Shown here piece after piece: positions 24,930 to 34,431 of a DNA stretch of 64,000 bases (within the stretch, counting starts at the first letter, position 1; every line of letters begins with the position of its first letter). Source of the stretch: Arthrobacter globiformis (lineage in GTDB: Bacteria; Actinomycetota; Actinomycetes; Actinomycetales; Micrococcaceae); the NCBI RefSeq assembly GCF_003261175.1, contig NZ_QLNP01000017.1, positions 89,829 to 153,828 of the forward strand, read 5' to 3'. The notes below the pieces were generated by a model, which saw nothing but the letters and a program-made list of their open reading frames with translations, was not told the origin of the DNA and did no database searches. A program made the translations under genes and the position numbers.

Positions 24930-25197
24930 TGGGCTGCTCCCGCCTGTCGGCCACGAACCGGGCCACCGTCACTGAGCCGATAAAGCCGATAACGGAGACG
25001 GCAACCACCAGCATCAGGTTGTTCAGGTGCCGGTTCACGGCCATGTCGATGCACAGCGCCGCGCCGAGGATGGCCAGCAGCACGTCCGCTGCGAGGACCC
25101 GGTCCAAGAGCGACGGGCCGCGGGCGATGCGGATGATCGCCCCCGCGGCGGCGAGGGCCAGCGCCACAGCCGTGACGGTGAGGACAACCCCCATCAT
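24919..25197 (-). CDS. mnhF: Mrp/Mnh antiporter subunit F
   Basis: This 92-residue protein with three helices (VVLTVTAVALALAAAGAII, VLAADVLLAILGAALCIDM, LMLVVAVSVIGFIGSVTVA) carries the MnhF segment RIARGPSLLDRVLAADVL. ATG 25197 forms a 4-nt ATGA overlap with the mnhE stop, so this short frame is the real gene. The much longer open frame upstream is a shadow of mnhE. Its stop overlaps mnhG by 11 nt. Confidence 0.9.
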   Translation of the reverse strand: MMGVVLTVTAVALALAAAGAIIRIARGPSLLDRVLAADVLLAILGAALCIDMAVNRHLNNLMLVVAVSVIGFIGSVTVARFVADRREQPSEP

Positions 25198-25739
25198 GCG
25201 CCGACCTCCTGGTTCAGGGCGGAAAGCTCTTCCTTCGTTCCCATGATCCGGATGAGCCCCGCCTCGGTGTCCCTGACTTCCTTGCGCAGTTTGATGACGT
25301 CCTCCCCGTTCCGTACGTTCAGTCCGTGGATGTAGAGGGTGGACGTGGACCTGTCCACCTCCACCACCAGTGATCCCGGAATCAGGGAGATCACGTGGCC
25401 GGTGGCCGTCACCATCAGGTCCGAATGGCTCCGCAACGGAACGGCGACGACGGCGTTGGTCACTTTGGGCCCCTGGGCCACCGCCAGGTAGAACACCTGG
25501 CAGCTCGCGGCCACCACCCGGCCGAGGAACGCCACTGCGAACGGAACGGCCCGCAGTACGTTGAAGCGTCCGCTCAGCTCCACCGGCGGAAGGTAGAACA
25601 GGCGCGCCACGGCAACGGCCAGCAGGGCGCCGAAGAGCAGGTTGCCCGGGCTGAAGTCCTGCCAGAGTGCTCCCCAGACGATGACCAGCCAGACCAGCAG
25701 CGGCAGTTCCTGCCGCAGGGACACCCTCCGCCGGCTCAC
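25194..25739 (-). CDS. mnhE: Mrp/Mnh antiporter subunit E
   Basis: This 181-residue subunit has two N-terminal helices (LPLLVWLVIVWGALW, LLFGALLAVAVARLFY) and the family segment FSPGNLLFG. A cytoplasmic domain follows with VPLRSHSDLMVTATGHVISL, PGSLVVEVD and LYIHGLNV, all typical of MnhE/PhaE. It overlaps mnhD and mnhF by 4 nt each. MnhE is thought to help assemble the antiporter complex. Confidence 0.9.
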   Translation of the reverse strand: MSRRRVSLRQELPLLVWLVIVWGALWQDFSPGNLLFGALLAVAVARLFYLPPVELSGRFNVLRAVPFAVAFLGRVVAASCQVFYLAVAQGPKVTNAVVAVPLRSHSDLMVTATGHVISLIPGSLVVEVDRSTSTLYIHGLNVRNGEDVIKLRKEVRDTEAGLIRIMGTKEELSALNQEVGA

Positions 25740-27337
25740 TTTCCGCCTCCGCCCAGCGCCGCGGCCGGGACGAGCGCGGCGTCACCGAGCACCGCCTGGA
25801 TGTAGGCGGACCTGTCGAGCATGGCTGCGGCAGACTGGTCCGCCACTCGGAAGAGCGGCCCGGCGAAGACGGTGAGCGCCACTCCCAGCACCACAAGGCC
25901 CAGCGTGGACCCCACCATGGTCCGCGGCAGCAAGCGAACCGCCGTCGCGCCGCCCTCCGGGGCGGTTTCCGTGGCGGGAACTGCCAGGAGTACCGGGTCG
26001 GGGTGCTCCGCGTCCTCGGCCTTGCGCCAGAACGCGCGGTTCCACACCCTGGCGACGGCCAGGAGGGTCAGGAGGCTCGTCAGCACGCCGCCGATCACCA
26101 GTGCGTAGGCCAGCGGGGTTCCGAGGCCGATACCGGCCTGCATCAGGCCGAGCTTGCCCAGGAAGCCCGAGAACGGCGGGATGCCGGCAAGGTTCATGGC
26201 GGGAACGAAGAACAGCAGCGCCAGCAGCGGGGACAGTTTGGCCAGCCCGGCCAGCCGGTCCACCGAGGAACTGCCGCCGCGGCGCTCAATGAGCCCGGTG
26301 ACCAGGAAAAGGCTCGTCTGGATGGTGATGTGGTGCGCCACGTAAAACACGGCCGCCGCCAGGCCGGCCACCGAGGACATCGCCAAGCCGAACACCATGT
26401 AGCCGATGTGGCTGACCAGGGTGAAGGACAGTAGACGCTTGATGTCGCTTTGGGCGAGGGCGCCCAGGATGCCGACAATCATCGTCAGTAGCGCCACCAC
26501 CATCAGGGGCGTGTTGAGGCTGTCCCCGGGGAACAGCAGGGTTTCCGTGCGGACCATCGCGTACACACCCACCTTGGTCAGCAGGCCGGCGAACACCGCC
26601 GTGACGGGAGCCGGCGCGGTGGGGTAGGAGTCCGGCAGCCAAAAGGACAGCGGGAACACGGCGGCCTTAATGCCGAAGGCCACCAGCAGCATGACGTGCA
26701 GGAGCGTCTTGGTGCCCTCGTCCAGCTCCGAGAGCTTGATGGCCAGGTCCGCCATGTTAATGGTGCCCGTTGCGCCGTAGACCATCGCGATGGCAATCAG
26801 GAACAGCACCGACGACACCACCGAGACCACCACGTACGTGACGCCTGCCCGGATGCGCGGGCCCGTGCCGCCGAGGGTCATCAGCACGTAGCTGGCGGTC
26901 AGCAGGATCTCGAAGCCGACGTACAGGTTGAACAGGTCCCCGGAGAGGAACGCGTTGGAGACGCCGGCCACGAGGATCAGGTACGTGGGGTGGAAGATCG
27001 ACACCGGGGCGTCCTGGTCGCCGTCGGCCATGCCCTGCCCGGTGGCATACACGAGGACGGCGAGGCTCACCGCCGAGGACACCACGAGCATGAGCGATGA
27101 GAACTGGTCCACCACCAGGACAATCCCCCACGGCGGCACCCAGCCGCCGATGTTCACCGCTGCGGTGCCGCCGTTCCAGACGGACGCCAGGAGCAGGCAC
27201 TCCAACAGCAGGGTGAGCGAGAGCAGGGCAATGCTCACCGCGCGCTGCGCGCGGGAATGCCGGATGAGCACGAACGTCAGCGCCGCCCCCAGGATGGGAA
27301 GTACGACGGCGAGCGGGGCAAGGCTTGCGAGGTTCAC
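25736..27337 (-). CDS. mnhD: Mrp/Mnh antiporter subunit D (proton-translocating, NuoN/M-like)
   Basis: This 533-residue polytopic protein of the proton-antiporter (NADH dehydrogenase ND2/4/5-like) family has about 14 helices. It carries SSLMLVVSSAVSLAVLVYA, FNLYVGFEILLTASYVLM with the conserved glutamate, AFGIKAAVFPLSFWLPDSYP with the conserved lysine, PAPVTAVFAGLLTKVGVYA, and DIKRLLSFTLVSHIGYMVFG. A cytoplasmic stretch after the last core helices holds KAEDAEHPDPVLLAVPATE. Both neighbours overlap it by 4 nt. Confidence 0.9.
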   Translation of the reverse strand: MNLASLAPLAVVLPILGAALTFVLIRHSRAQRAVSIALLSLTLLLECLLLASVWNGGTAAVNIGGWVPPWGIVLVVDQFSSLMLVVSSAVSLAVLVYATGQGMADGDQDAPVSIFHPTYLILVAGVSNAFLSGDLFNLYVGFEILLTASYVLMTLGGTGPRIRAGVTYVVVSVVSSVLFLIAIAMVYGATGTINMADLAIKLSELDEGTKTLLHVMLLVAFGIKAAVFPLSFWLPDSYPTAPAPVTAVFAGLLTKVGVYAMVRTETLLFPGDSLNTPLMVVALLTMIVGILGALAQSDIKRLLSFTLVSHIGYMVFGLAMSSVAGLAAAVFYVAHHITIQTSLFLVTGLIERRGGSSSVDRLAGLAKLSPLLALLFFVPAMNLAGIPPFSGFLGKLGLMQAGIGLGTPLAYALVIGGVLTSLLTLLAVARVWNRAFWRKAEDAEHPDPVLLAVPATETAPEGGATAVRLLPRTMVGSTLGLVVLGVALTVFAGPLFRVADQSAAAMLDRSAYIQAVLGDAALVPAAALGGGGK

Positions 27338-27915
27338 TTCGCGCCTCCTTCCGTGTCCGTGTCTGTGTCTGTGTCCGTGGTGAAGTTTGCGGAGCCGGGT
27401 TTCTCCTCCAGCGCCGCGTGCTCCGCCAGCAGCGTCCGCCCGCCTGCTTCGACGGTCGCCGTCGACTCGGCTGCTGCGGAACCGTCCGAGCCGAGCATGG
27501 GCAACGGGAACTCGGAGGTTTCCACGGGGATGACGGCGTCGTCCTCCGCATCGAAGCTGGGCGTTTCGGCAACGCGGCGGTCCTCGATGTCGTCCTGGAT
27601 GTCGTCCTGCCGGGCAAGCAGCCAGGTCCGGTAGATGATGCCCAGCATGAAGGCCGTGACTGCGAAGGAAATGACGATGGACGTCAGGATCAGTGCCTGC
27701 GGCAGGGGGTCGTTGTAGGACCCGGGGTCCGTGTCCTTGCTGAAGAAGGGAGCCAGGCCGGCGTAGCCGCCGGTGGCGAGGATCAGCAGGTTGGTGGCGT
27801 TGGCCAGCAGCATCAGCCCCAGCAGCACGCGAGTGAGGCTGCGTTCCAGGATCAGGTAGATGCCGCAGGCGTAGAGCGCGCCCATGACGGTCAGCAGGGT
27901 CAGGTTAACGGTCAT
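27334..27915 (-). CDS. mnhC: Mrp/Mnh antiporter subunit C with long acidic tail
   Basis: Residues 1-105 are a normal NuoK-like MnhC with three helices (VMGALYACGIYLILERSL, VLLGLMLLANATNLLILATG, QALILTSIVISFAVTAFML). The protein then continues for about 90 residues that are acidic and probably disordered, ending TTDTDTDTDTEGGAK. MnhC subunits are usually about 110-130 residues. The tail's TDTDTDTDT is encoded by a hexanucleotide-type repeat near 27350-27379. It overlaps mnhA and mnhD by 4 nt each. Confidence 0.9.
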   Translation of the reverse strand: MTVNLTLLTVMGALYACGIYLILERSLTRVLLGLMLLANATNLLILATGGYAGLAPFFSKDTDPGSYNDPLPQALILTSIVISFAVTAFMLGIIYRTWLLARQDDIQDDIEDRRVAETPSFDAEDDAVIPVETSEFPLPMLGSDGSAAAESTATVEAGGRTLLAEHAALEEKPGSANFTTDTDTDTDTEGGAK

Positions 27916-30900
27916 GCAGTGCCGCCTCGGGTTGATTCGGCCGGGACGCCGCCGGGCACTTCTTCGCTGGCCTCGTCCTGGATGCCCGCGGCGCCCTCCT
28001 GCGCGGCGCCGTCCTGCCCGTCCAGCTGCAGGGGACGTTCTTCAAAGTGCTCGTCGATCTCGGCGCCAAGGCTGCGCAGCACATCCAGCACCAGGCCGAC
28101 GACCACGATGTAGACGCCGGTGTCGAAAATAGTGGAGGTGACGAACTTGATGTCCCCGAAGACCGGCAGCCAGAACTCGATAATGGCGCTCTGGAACACC
28201 TGGCCGCCCAGCAGCACTGGCGCGGCACCGGACAACGCGGCGGTGGCCAGGCCGATCCCGAGCAGGGTGCCGGCGCTGATGGGGGTGGCTTCGTGCAGTT
28301 CGAAGCGGCCACCCGCCAGGTAGCGCAGCGTGAGGGCCAGCCCGGCCATGAGCCCGCCCGCGAAGCCGCCGCCGGGGAGGTTGTGCCCGGCCAGCAGCAG
28401 GTAGAGCGAGAAGATGATCATCGAGTGGAAGACCAGGCGGGTGACCACTTCGAAGATGATGGAGCGGCGTTCCGGTGCCAGCGTGCGCCCGGCAACGAGC
28501 CAGGGGTCCCGTGCGGCCGCGGCGAACTTGCGGGTCAGCGCCAGGGCGGCACCGTCCCGAGATGATTTGTCCACGCCGTGGCGCCGGCCGACGGTCCCCT
28601 CAGCCACGGCGGACGCTGTGCGCAGCCGGTCCCCGCGGCCCCGGACGAAGATGAGGCTCGCCACGCCGGTCGCGGCGAGCGCCAGCACGGAGATTTCACC
28701 GAAGGTGTCCCACGCGCGGATGTCCACCAGGGTGACGTTGACGATGTTGAGCCCGCCGCCGCCCTCGTAGGCCAGCTGCGGGAACTCGAGGGAGACGGGC
28801 GTGGCGATCCGGGCACCCATGGCGTGGATGGCGGCGAAGACCATGGTGGCGCCGAAGGCCAGGCCGATGATCACGCGGACCACCCGGTACTTGCCGCCGG
28901 TGCGGTCGCGCAGCTCCGCCGGGAGGCTGCGCATGGCCAGCACGAACGCCACCAGGATGATTGTTTCCACGAGCATCTGCGTCAGGGCCAGGTCCGGGGC
29001 GCCCTGCAGCGCGAACATCAGGGCGATGCCGTAGCCGGTGACCGAGACCATGAGCACGGCAAGGAACCGCTTGTTGGCCCGGACGGCGGCTAGCGCCCCG
29101 ATCACGATCCCGGCGCCTGCCACCAGCTGCAGTGGCGAGTTGGGGTCGACGAAATACAGCCCTTCGGGAAGTGGCTTGTTCGCGGCGATCAGGGCGGCCA
29201 TGGGCAGGACGAAGGCAACGCTGAGGATCACGGCCAGGTAGAAGTACAGCGAACCGCGCTGCGTGCGTCCGGTGATCCACACTGCGACGTCGTCCAGGGC
29301 ACCGATCGTAAGCTGGTAGCCGCGGTCGGCGTCGAACCAGGGCGGAATGGCGCTCTGGATCCGGTCCACCAGCCGGCGTCCGTAGAACATCGCCGCGCCG
29401 GCGGCGAACGTGATGGCAGTCAGTCCCAAGGCTGGTGTCAGCCCGTGCCACAGCGCCAGGTGCCCCGCGGCACCCGCCGTGGAGCCGGCGTCGGACGTTC
29501 CTTCCGTCAGCTGCGTTCCCTCGATAAACAGGGCCGCGTACGGCTGGATCCAGGCGTCCACAGGCGCCGGCCACAGGCCGTACACGATAGTGAGGACGCT
29601 CAGGGCTGCCGGGGCTGCCAGGAAGGAGGGGCGAATGGCCTTGAACGGGGTGCGCTCGACGCCCGGCTTCACCGCGAAGGCGCCCCACATGAAGCGCGCG
29701 CTGTAGGCGAAGGTTAACACCGAGCCGAGCACCACGCCCGCCAGGATCACTGCGCCCCAGGGGCCGTAGCCGGGCGCCGAGGCGAAGTGCAGGAACGCCT
29801 CGAGCACCGATTCCTTGGCCACGAACCCGCCCAGCAGCGGGATGCCGGCCATGGATGCGGCGCCGATGCCGGCCACAATGCCGAGGGCCCGGGAGGAGCG
29901 GAAAACACCCGAGAGTTTGCGGATGTCGCGCGTGCCGGACTGGTGGTCGATGATGCCCACTACGAGGAAGAGGGTGGCCTTGAAGAGCCCGTGAGCGAGC
30001 AGCATGGCGAGGCCTGCGAGGGCGGCGTCGGGCTTTCCGAGCCCCACCACCATGGTGATGAATCCCAGCTGGCTTACGGTGCCGTAGGCCAGGATGAGCT
30101 TGATGTCCGTCTGCCGCAGGGCGCGGTAGCCGCCCACCAGCATCGTGGCCAGGCCGAGCCCGAGGACCATCGGCAGCCAGTAGGCAGTGTCGGTGAAGCC
30201 CGGGGCGAGGCGTGCCACGATGTACACGCCGGCCTTCACCATGGCGGCGGCGTGCAGGTACGCACTCACGGGAGTTGGCGCGGCCATGGCGCCAGGCAGC
30301 CAGAAGTGGAACGGGACCAGCGCGGATTTGGTCACCGCACCGACCAGGATGAGGACGACGGCGGCGGCCACGGCTCCCGCTGCCGGCCCGGAAACCAGCC
30401 CTGGTGCCTGTTCGAGAATGGCGGAGATCCGGTAAGTGCCGGCGCTGGCGCCGAGCATAATCAGGCCAACGAGCATGGCCAGGCCGCCGGCGGTGGTGAC
30501 CATGAGGGCCTGCAGCGCGGAGCGGCGGGCCGCCAGCCTTGTCCGTGCATAGCCGATCAGGAGGTAGGACAGGACCGTGGTGAGTTCCCAGAAGATGAAC
30601 ATCATGAGCAGGTCGTCCGCGGTGACGAGGCCGAACATCGCTCCGGCGAACGCCAGCAGCTGCGCGCCGAACCCGCCGAGGTAGCTGTCCTTGTCCTTGA
30701 AATACCGTGCGCAGTACACCAGCACCAGGGCGCCCACGCCGAGGACCAGCAGGGACATGACCCAAGCCAAGGCATCCATGCGGAAGGCGAATTCGAGGCC
30801 GAGGCCTGGAATCCACGGGACTGTTTCGACGGGTGCGCCGGTTTCTGCGGGGGATCCGATTGCTACAGGGGCGCCGGCGCCGTAGACCGCGGCATGCTGG

Positions 30901-31028
30901 AACAACAGCCACACAAACGAACCGGCCGGCACAGCGGCCAGCGCATAAAACGAGTTGCGCCCGAACTTCCGGAAGACGAACGGCGCCACAGCGGCCACCG
31001 CGAAGTGCACGGCAAGGACTGTGATCAC
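27912..31028 (-). CDS. mnhA: Mrp/Mnh antiporter fused subunits A and B
   Basis: This 1038-residue protein starts at GTG 31028 with GGAGAT upstream. The N-terminal two thirds are an ND5-like MnhA: LGVGALVLVYCARYFKDKD, LMMFIFWELTTVLSYLLIGY with the key glutamate, TKSALVPFHFWLPGAMAAPT with the key lysine, LHAAAMVKAGVYIVARL, and DIKLILAYGTVSQLGFITM. The C-terminal third adds the MnhB domain (FHSMIIFSLYLLLAGHNLPG, GGFAGGLMAGLALTLRYLAG). Fusion of A and B is common in actinobacteria and explains the absence of a separate mnhB. It is the first gene of the operon. Confidence 0.92.
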   Translation of the reverse strand: MITVLAVHFAVAAVAPFVFRKFGRNSFYALAAVPAGSFVWLLFQHAAVYGAGAPVAIGSPAETGAPVETVPWIPGLGLEFAFRMDALAWVMSLLVLGVGALVLVYCARYFKDKDSYLGGFGAQLLAFAGAMFGLVTADDLLMMFIFWELTTVLSYLLIGYARTRLAARRSALQALMVTTAGGLAMLVGLIMLGASAGTYRISAILEQAPGLVSGPAAGAVAAAVVLILVGAVTKSALVPFHFWLPGAMAAPTPVSAYLHAAAMVKAGVYIVARLAPGFTDTAYWLPMVLGLGLATMLVGGYRALRQTDIKLILAYGTVSQLGFITMVVGLGKPDAALAGLAMLLAHGLFKATLFLVVGIIDHQSGTRDIRKLSGVFRSSRALGIVAGIGAASMAGIPLLGGFVAKESVLEAFLHFASAPGYGPWGAVILAGVVLGSVLTFAYSARFMWGAFAVKPGVERTPFKAIRPSFLAAPAALSVLTIVYGLWPAPVDAWIQPYAALFIEGTQLTEGTSDAGSTAGAAGHLALWHGLTPALGLTAITFAAGAAMFYGRRLVDRIQSAIPPWFDADRGYQLTIGALDDVAVWITGRTQRGSLYFYLAVILSVAFVLPMAALIAANKPLPEGLYFVDPNSPLQLVAGAGIVIGALAAVRANKRFLAVLMVSVTGYGIALMFALQGAPDLALTQMLVETIILVAFVLAMRSLPAELRDRTGGKYRVVRVIIGLAFGATMVFAAIHAMGARIATPVSLEFPQLAYEGGGGLNIVNVTLVDIRAWDTFGEISVLALAATGVASLIFVRGRGDRLRTASAVAEGTVGRRHGVDKSSRDGAALALTRKFAAAARDPWLVAGRTLAPERRSIIFEVVTRLVFHSMIIFSLYLLLAGHNLPGGGFAGGLMAGLALTLRYLAGGRFELHEATPISAGTLLGIGLATAALSGAAPVLLGGQVFQSAIIEFWLPVFGDIKFVTSTIFDTGVYIVVVGLVLDVLRSLGAEIDEHFEERPLQLDGQDGAAQEGAAGIQDEASEEVPGGVPAESTRGGTA

Positions 31029-31218
31029 TGGTATCTCCGCAAAGTCAGAATTCGGTTATCAAAAGTTGGAGCTGGCGGTCATTCGTTGGGTTCGGTTCCG
31101 ACAGTTTATCAAGGGGTACTGACAGTTTTCCCCGCGCTGGCCGGGCGCAGGGTAAGTTTCGCGAGATCACGGGAGGGTTGTTGGGTCCCTGTTCGCCACG
31201 GGCGGATAGCATCGGCCT

Positions 31219-32622
31219 ATGAACTCCGCAGCCGCATCCGAGGCAACGCAGCCGCCGTCGGAACTTGAAGCAGGGGCGCAGGCGTCCAGCAAGGGCCGCG
31301 TCCTTGCCTGGGCAGCCTGGGACTGGGGATCGGCGGCGTTCAACGCGGTCATGACGACGTTCGTCTTCACCGTCTACCTGACGTCCCAGGCGTTCGGCGG
31401 CGAAGACCGCGCCTCGGCGGTGCTCGGTGGAGCCCTGGCCATTGCGGGCGCCGCCATTGCCCTGCTCGCGCCCGTCACGGGCCAGCGGTCCGATACCGGG
31501 GGCCGCCGCAAGCTCTGGCTGGGAGTCAACACGGCCGCCGTCGCAATCCTGACAGCACTGTGCTTCTTCGTCTTTCCCCGGCCCGAATTCCTCCTCCTGG
31601 GCGTGTCCCTGATCGCCCTGGCCAACGTGTTCTTCGAGTTCGCGGGCGTGAACTACAACGCCATGCTGGCGCAGATTTCCACGCCCCGGAACATCGGCAA
31701 GGTCAGCGGGTTCGGCTGGGGCATGGGCTACCTCGGCGGCATCGTGGCTCTGCTCATCGTGCTCCAGCTTTTCGTGCAGCCGCGCTTCGAGTGGTTTGGC
31801 GCCTCCACGCAGGACAGCCTCAATATCCGGCTGGTGGCCGTGTTCTCGGCCCTGTGGTTCGTCATCTTCGCGCTGCCGGTCATGTTCGCCGTTCCGGAGC
31901 TGCCCAAGCCCAAGCGGGCCGCAAGTCTCGGTTTCCTGGCCTCCTATGGACTGCTGGCGCGCAGGATCAAGGCGATCTACCGGACCAGCCCGCACACCAT
32001 CTTCTTCCTGCTGGCCAGCGCCATCTTCCGGGACGGGCTGGCGGCGGTCTTCACCTTCGGCGGGATCATCGCGGCCGGTACCTTCGGCTTCGAACTGCCG
32101 CAGGTCATCTTCTTCGCCATATTCGGCAACATCGTGGCGGCCGCAGGCGCGGTCATCGGCGGTTTCCTGGACGACAGGGTGGGGCCCAAGGCCGTGATCA
32201 TCGGGTCCCTCACCGGCCTGCTGGTCGCCGGAACAGTCATCCTGGTACTGGGCAACGACAACCACACGCTCTTCGGGGTGCCGTGGTCAGGGGCCACGAC
32301 GTTCTGGGTTTTCGGCCTGTTCCTTTGCCTGTTTGTTGGGCCGGCGCAGTCCTCGTCCCGCGCATACCTGGCACGGCTGGCCCCGCAGGGCGAATCCGGT
32401 GAGCTCTTCGGCCTGTACGCGACCACCGGCCGCGCCGTCAGCTTCCTCGCCCCGGCCCTGTTCACGCTGTGCATCACCGTTGCCACTCCCCTGGTGGCTC
32501 AGGGGGACGCGCAGCGCTGGGGCATTTTGGGCATCATGGTGGTGCTGCTCGCCGGGCTGCTGGTCCTCGTGCCGGTCAAGGCCCCGAGCGACGTCGAGGT
32601 CGCCGTCGTCCCCCAGTCCTAG
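31219..32622 (+). CDS. MFS transporter, UMF1/Atg22-like family
   Basis: This 467-residue polytopic protein has 12 predicted hydrophobic segments. LAWAAWDWGSAAFNAVMTTF near the N-terminus is the hallmark of the UMF1/Atg22-like group (W-A-x-Y/W-D-x-x-x-x-x-F). It also has PVTGQRSDTGGRRKLW (the MFS loop 2-3 motif), GKVSGFGWGMGYLGGI and GPAQSSSRAYLARLAPQGESGELFGLY. Yeast Atg22 exports vacuolar amino acids. Bacterial substrates are unknown. It is divergent from the mrp operon and followed by the KhtT-like gene 87 nt later. Confidence 0.82.
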   Translation: MNSAAASEATQPPSELEAGAQASSKGRVLAWAAWDWGSAAFNAVMTTFVFTVYLTSQAFGGEDRASAVLGGALAIAGAAIALLAPVTGQRSDTGGRRKLWLGVNTAAVAILTALCFFVFPRPEFLLLGVSLIALANVFFEFAGVNYNAMLAQISTPRNIGKVSGFGWGMGYLGGIVALLIVLQLFVQPRFEWFGASTQDSLNIRLVAVFSALWFVIFALPVMFAVPELPKPKRAASLGFLASYGLLARRIKAIYRTSPHTIFFLLASAIFRDGLAAVFTFGGIIAAGTFGFELPQVIFFAIFGNIVAAAGAVIGGFLDDRVGPKAVIIGSLTGLLVAGTVILVLGNDNHTLFGVPWSGATTFWVFGLFLCLFVGPAQSSSRAYLARLAPQGESGELFGLYATTGRAVSFLAPALFTLCITVATPLVAQGDAQRWGILGIMVVLLAGLLVLVPVKAPSDVEVAVVPQS

Positions 32623-32709
32623 CCCACCCCTAGCGCGAACGTACACTTGCGGCCCCGGAGGGCGCGAAGTTTCAGCCGAAATCGCGGGTTCGCAGACTAG
32701 GCTGATGTT

Positions 32710-33192
32710 ATGAACGTGGAAGAGACGGACCTCCCGGGTTTGGGCCGGCGCAAGGACTTCATGACAGCATCCGGCCGGCGCATCGGGGTGGTGGAACTCC
32801 GCGAGGGCCAGACCGAACTGTTCGTCTCCACGTGGGATGACCCGGACACCTGCCAGGCCTCGATACCGCTGACCGGCGACGAGGCGGCAACACTGGGGAA
32901 TCTGCTCGGCGGTCAGCACCTCGCGATGAAGCTGACGGAGGCGCACAGGGAAGTTCCGGGGATCACCACGAGGCAGTTCTCCATCGCCCCGGATTCCCCG
33001 TTCCAGAACCAGCCCATGGGCAAGGCCTGCATCCGCACCCGGTGCGGTGTTTCGATTGTGGCGATCATGCGTGAAGGTGAGGTGGTTCCCTCACCAGGTC
33101 CCGACGTCCTCCTTCACCCCGGTGACCTGCTGGTCGCCGTCGGCACCCAAGAAGGCCTGGACGCTGCGGCCGACATCCTGCGCAACGGCTGA
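32710..33192 (+). CDS. Cation:proton antiporter regulatory subunit (KhtT/TrkA-C type)
   Basis: This 160-residue cytosolic protein has an N-terminal beta-rich KhtT-like region (DLPGLGRRKDFMTASGRRIG, a pattern seen in KhtT proteins). A C-terminal TrkA-C/RCK-C domain follows (GVSIVAIMREGEVVPSPGPD, LLHPGDLLVAVGTQEGLD). KhtT-type subunits gate the partner antiporter in response to nucleotides. The partner gene begins 5 nt downstream, so the two form a KhtTU-like K+/H+ efflux unit. Confidence 0.85.
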   Translation: MNVEETDLPGLGRRKDFMTASGRRIGVVELREGQTELFVSTWDDPDTCQASIPLTGDEAATLGNLLGGQHLAMKLTEAHREVPGITTRQFSIAPDSPFQNQPMGKACIRTRCGVSIVAIMREGEVVPSPGPDVLLHPGDLLVAVGTQEGLDAAADILRNG

Positions 33193-33197
33193 CCGTC

Positions 33198-34382
33198 ATG
33201 GACCGCGTGGCCCTGACGCTCATCGAACTGGGGGCGGTCGTGTTCTGCCTCGGCCTGCTGGCCAGGCTGGCGGGGCGGATCGGGATGTCCCCCATTCCGC
33301 TGTACCTGGTGGGCGGGCTGTGCTTCGGTGCGGGCGGCGTGGTGGAACTGAGCGGCATGAAGGAGTTCTCCCACCTCGCGGGGGAGATCGGCGTCATCCT
33401 GCTCCTGCTTATGCTCGGTCTGGAATATACGGCAACGGAACTGGTGACCGGCCTCCGCAGATCGTGGAAGGGCGGCATCCTCGACTTCGTCCTGAATTTC
33501 GTGCCGGGGGCTGCGCTGGCTGCGCTGCTCGGGTGGGGAGTCGTCGGCGCCATGGTCATGGGCGGCGTCACATATATATCGTCGTCGGGCATTGCGGCCA
33601 AGGTCATCACGGACCTTGGCCGTATCGGTAACAGGGAAACGCCCGTGGTCCTCTCGATCCTCGTTTTCGAGGACCTGGCCATGGCGATTTACCTGCCGAT
33701 CCTCACCGCCACGCTTGCCGGGGTCAGCTTCCTCGGCGGCATGCAGACCGTGGGCGTCTCGCTGGCCGTTGTCACCGTGGTGCTGCTGGTGGCCCTGCGG
33801 CACGGACACCACGTCTCCAAAGCCGTGCACAGCGAGAATTCCGAGGTTTTCCTGCTCAACCTGCTCGGCGCCGCCCTTCTCGTGTCCGGCCTGGCGGCCG
33901 CGCTCCAGGTGTCCGCCGCGGTGGGCGCCTTCATGCTCGGCATCGCCATCTCCGGCGCCACGGCGCACAGCGCAACGCGGATCCTCGAGCCGCTGCGTGA
34001 CCTCTTCGCGGCCATCTTCTTCGTGGCGTTCGGGCTCAACACCGACCCCGCCTCCATCCCGCCGGTGCTGGCCTGGGCGCTTGTCCTGGCGGTTGTCACC
34101 GCTGCCACCAAGATCATCACCGGAGCCTGGGCCGCGAAGCACGCAGGCATCGCACGTCCGGGTCGTTTCCGCGCCGGAGCCGCGCTGATAGCACGCGGCG
34201 AGTTCTCCATCGTCATCGCCGGCCTCGCCGTGACCTCCGGAGTGGTGGCGGACGAGCTCGCCGCCCTGGCCACAGCCTACGTCCTGATCATGGCGGTCCT
34301 CGGCCCGTTGGCTGCCCGCTACATCGAGCCGCTCGTCAAGAAGTTCTCCCGCCCGGCGCGGCCGGAGCCGGTCCCGGCCTAG
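33198..34382 (+). CDS. Cation:proton antiporter, CPA2 family (KhtU-like)
   Basis: This 394-residue membrane protein has about 12-13 helices of the Na+/H+ exchanger (CPA2, KefB/KhtU) fold. Visible are SPIPLYLVGGLCFGAGG, LAGEIGVILLLLMLGLEY, YISSSGIAAKVITDLGRIGNRETPV (divided here as helix and loop), VLSILVFEDLAMA with the conserved acidic pair, VGAFMLGIAISG and ARGEFSIVIAGLA. There is no TrkA-N domain attached. The separate KhtT-like subunit encoded just upstream fills the regulatory role. The likely job is K+ (or Na+) export against H+ at the cytoplasmic membrane. Confidence 0.88.
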   Translation: MDRVALTLIELGAVVFCLGLLARLAGRIGMSPIPLYLVGGLCFGAGGVVELSGMKEFSHLAGEIGVILLLLMLGLEYTATELVTGLRRSWKGGILDFVLNFVPGAALAALLGWGVVGAMVMGGVTYISSSGIAAKVITDLGRIGNRETPVVLSILVFEDLAMAIYLPILTATLAGVSFLGGMQTVGVSLAVVTVVLLVALRHGHHVSKAVHSENSEVFLLNLLGAALLVSGLAAALQVSAAVGAFMLGIAISGATAHSATRILEPLRDLFAAIFFVAFGLNTDPASIPPVLAWALVLAVVTAATKIITGAWAAKHAGIARPGRFRAGAALIARGEFSIVIAGLAVTSGVVADELAALATAYVLIMAVLGPLAARYIEPLVKKFSRPARPEPVPA

Positions 34383-34431
34383 ACTTGTGCGCACGTGACC
34401 GCCTCGGATTGGGCCGCGGCGTTCGTCGAAA

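Noticed and set aside
25198-25896. Upstream extension of the mnhF frame
   Set aside because: It overlaps mnhE and mnhD and lacks membrane-like sequence. The ATGA overlap at 25197 marks the true start.
31045-32265. Long minus-strand open frame opposite the UMF1 permease
   Set aside because: Charged, repetitive composition and complete overlap with a well recognised membrane protein gene.
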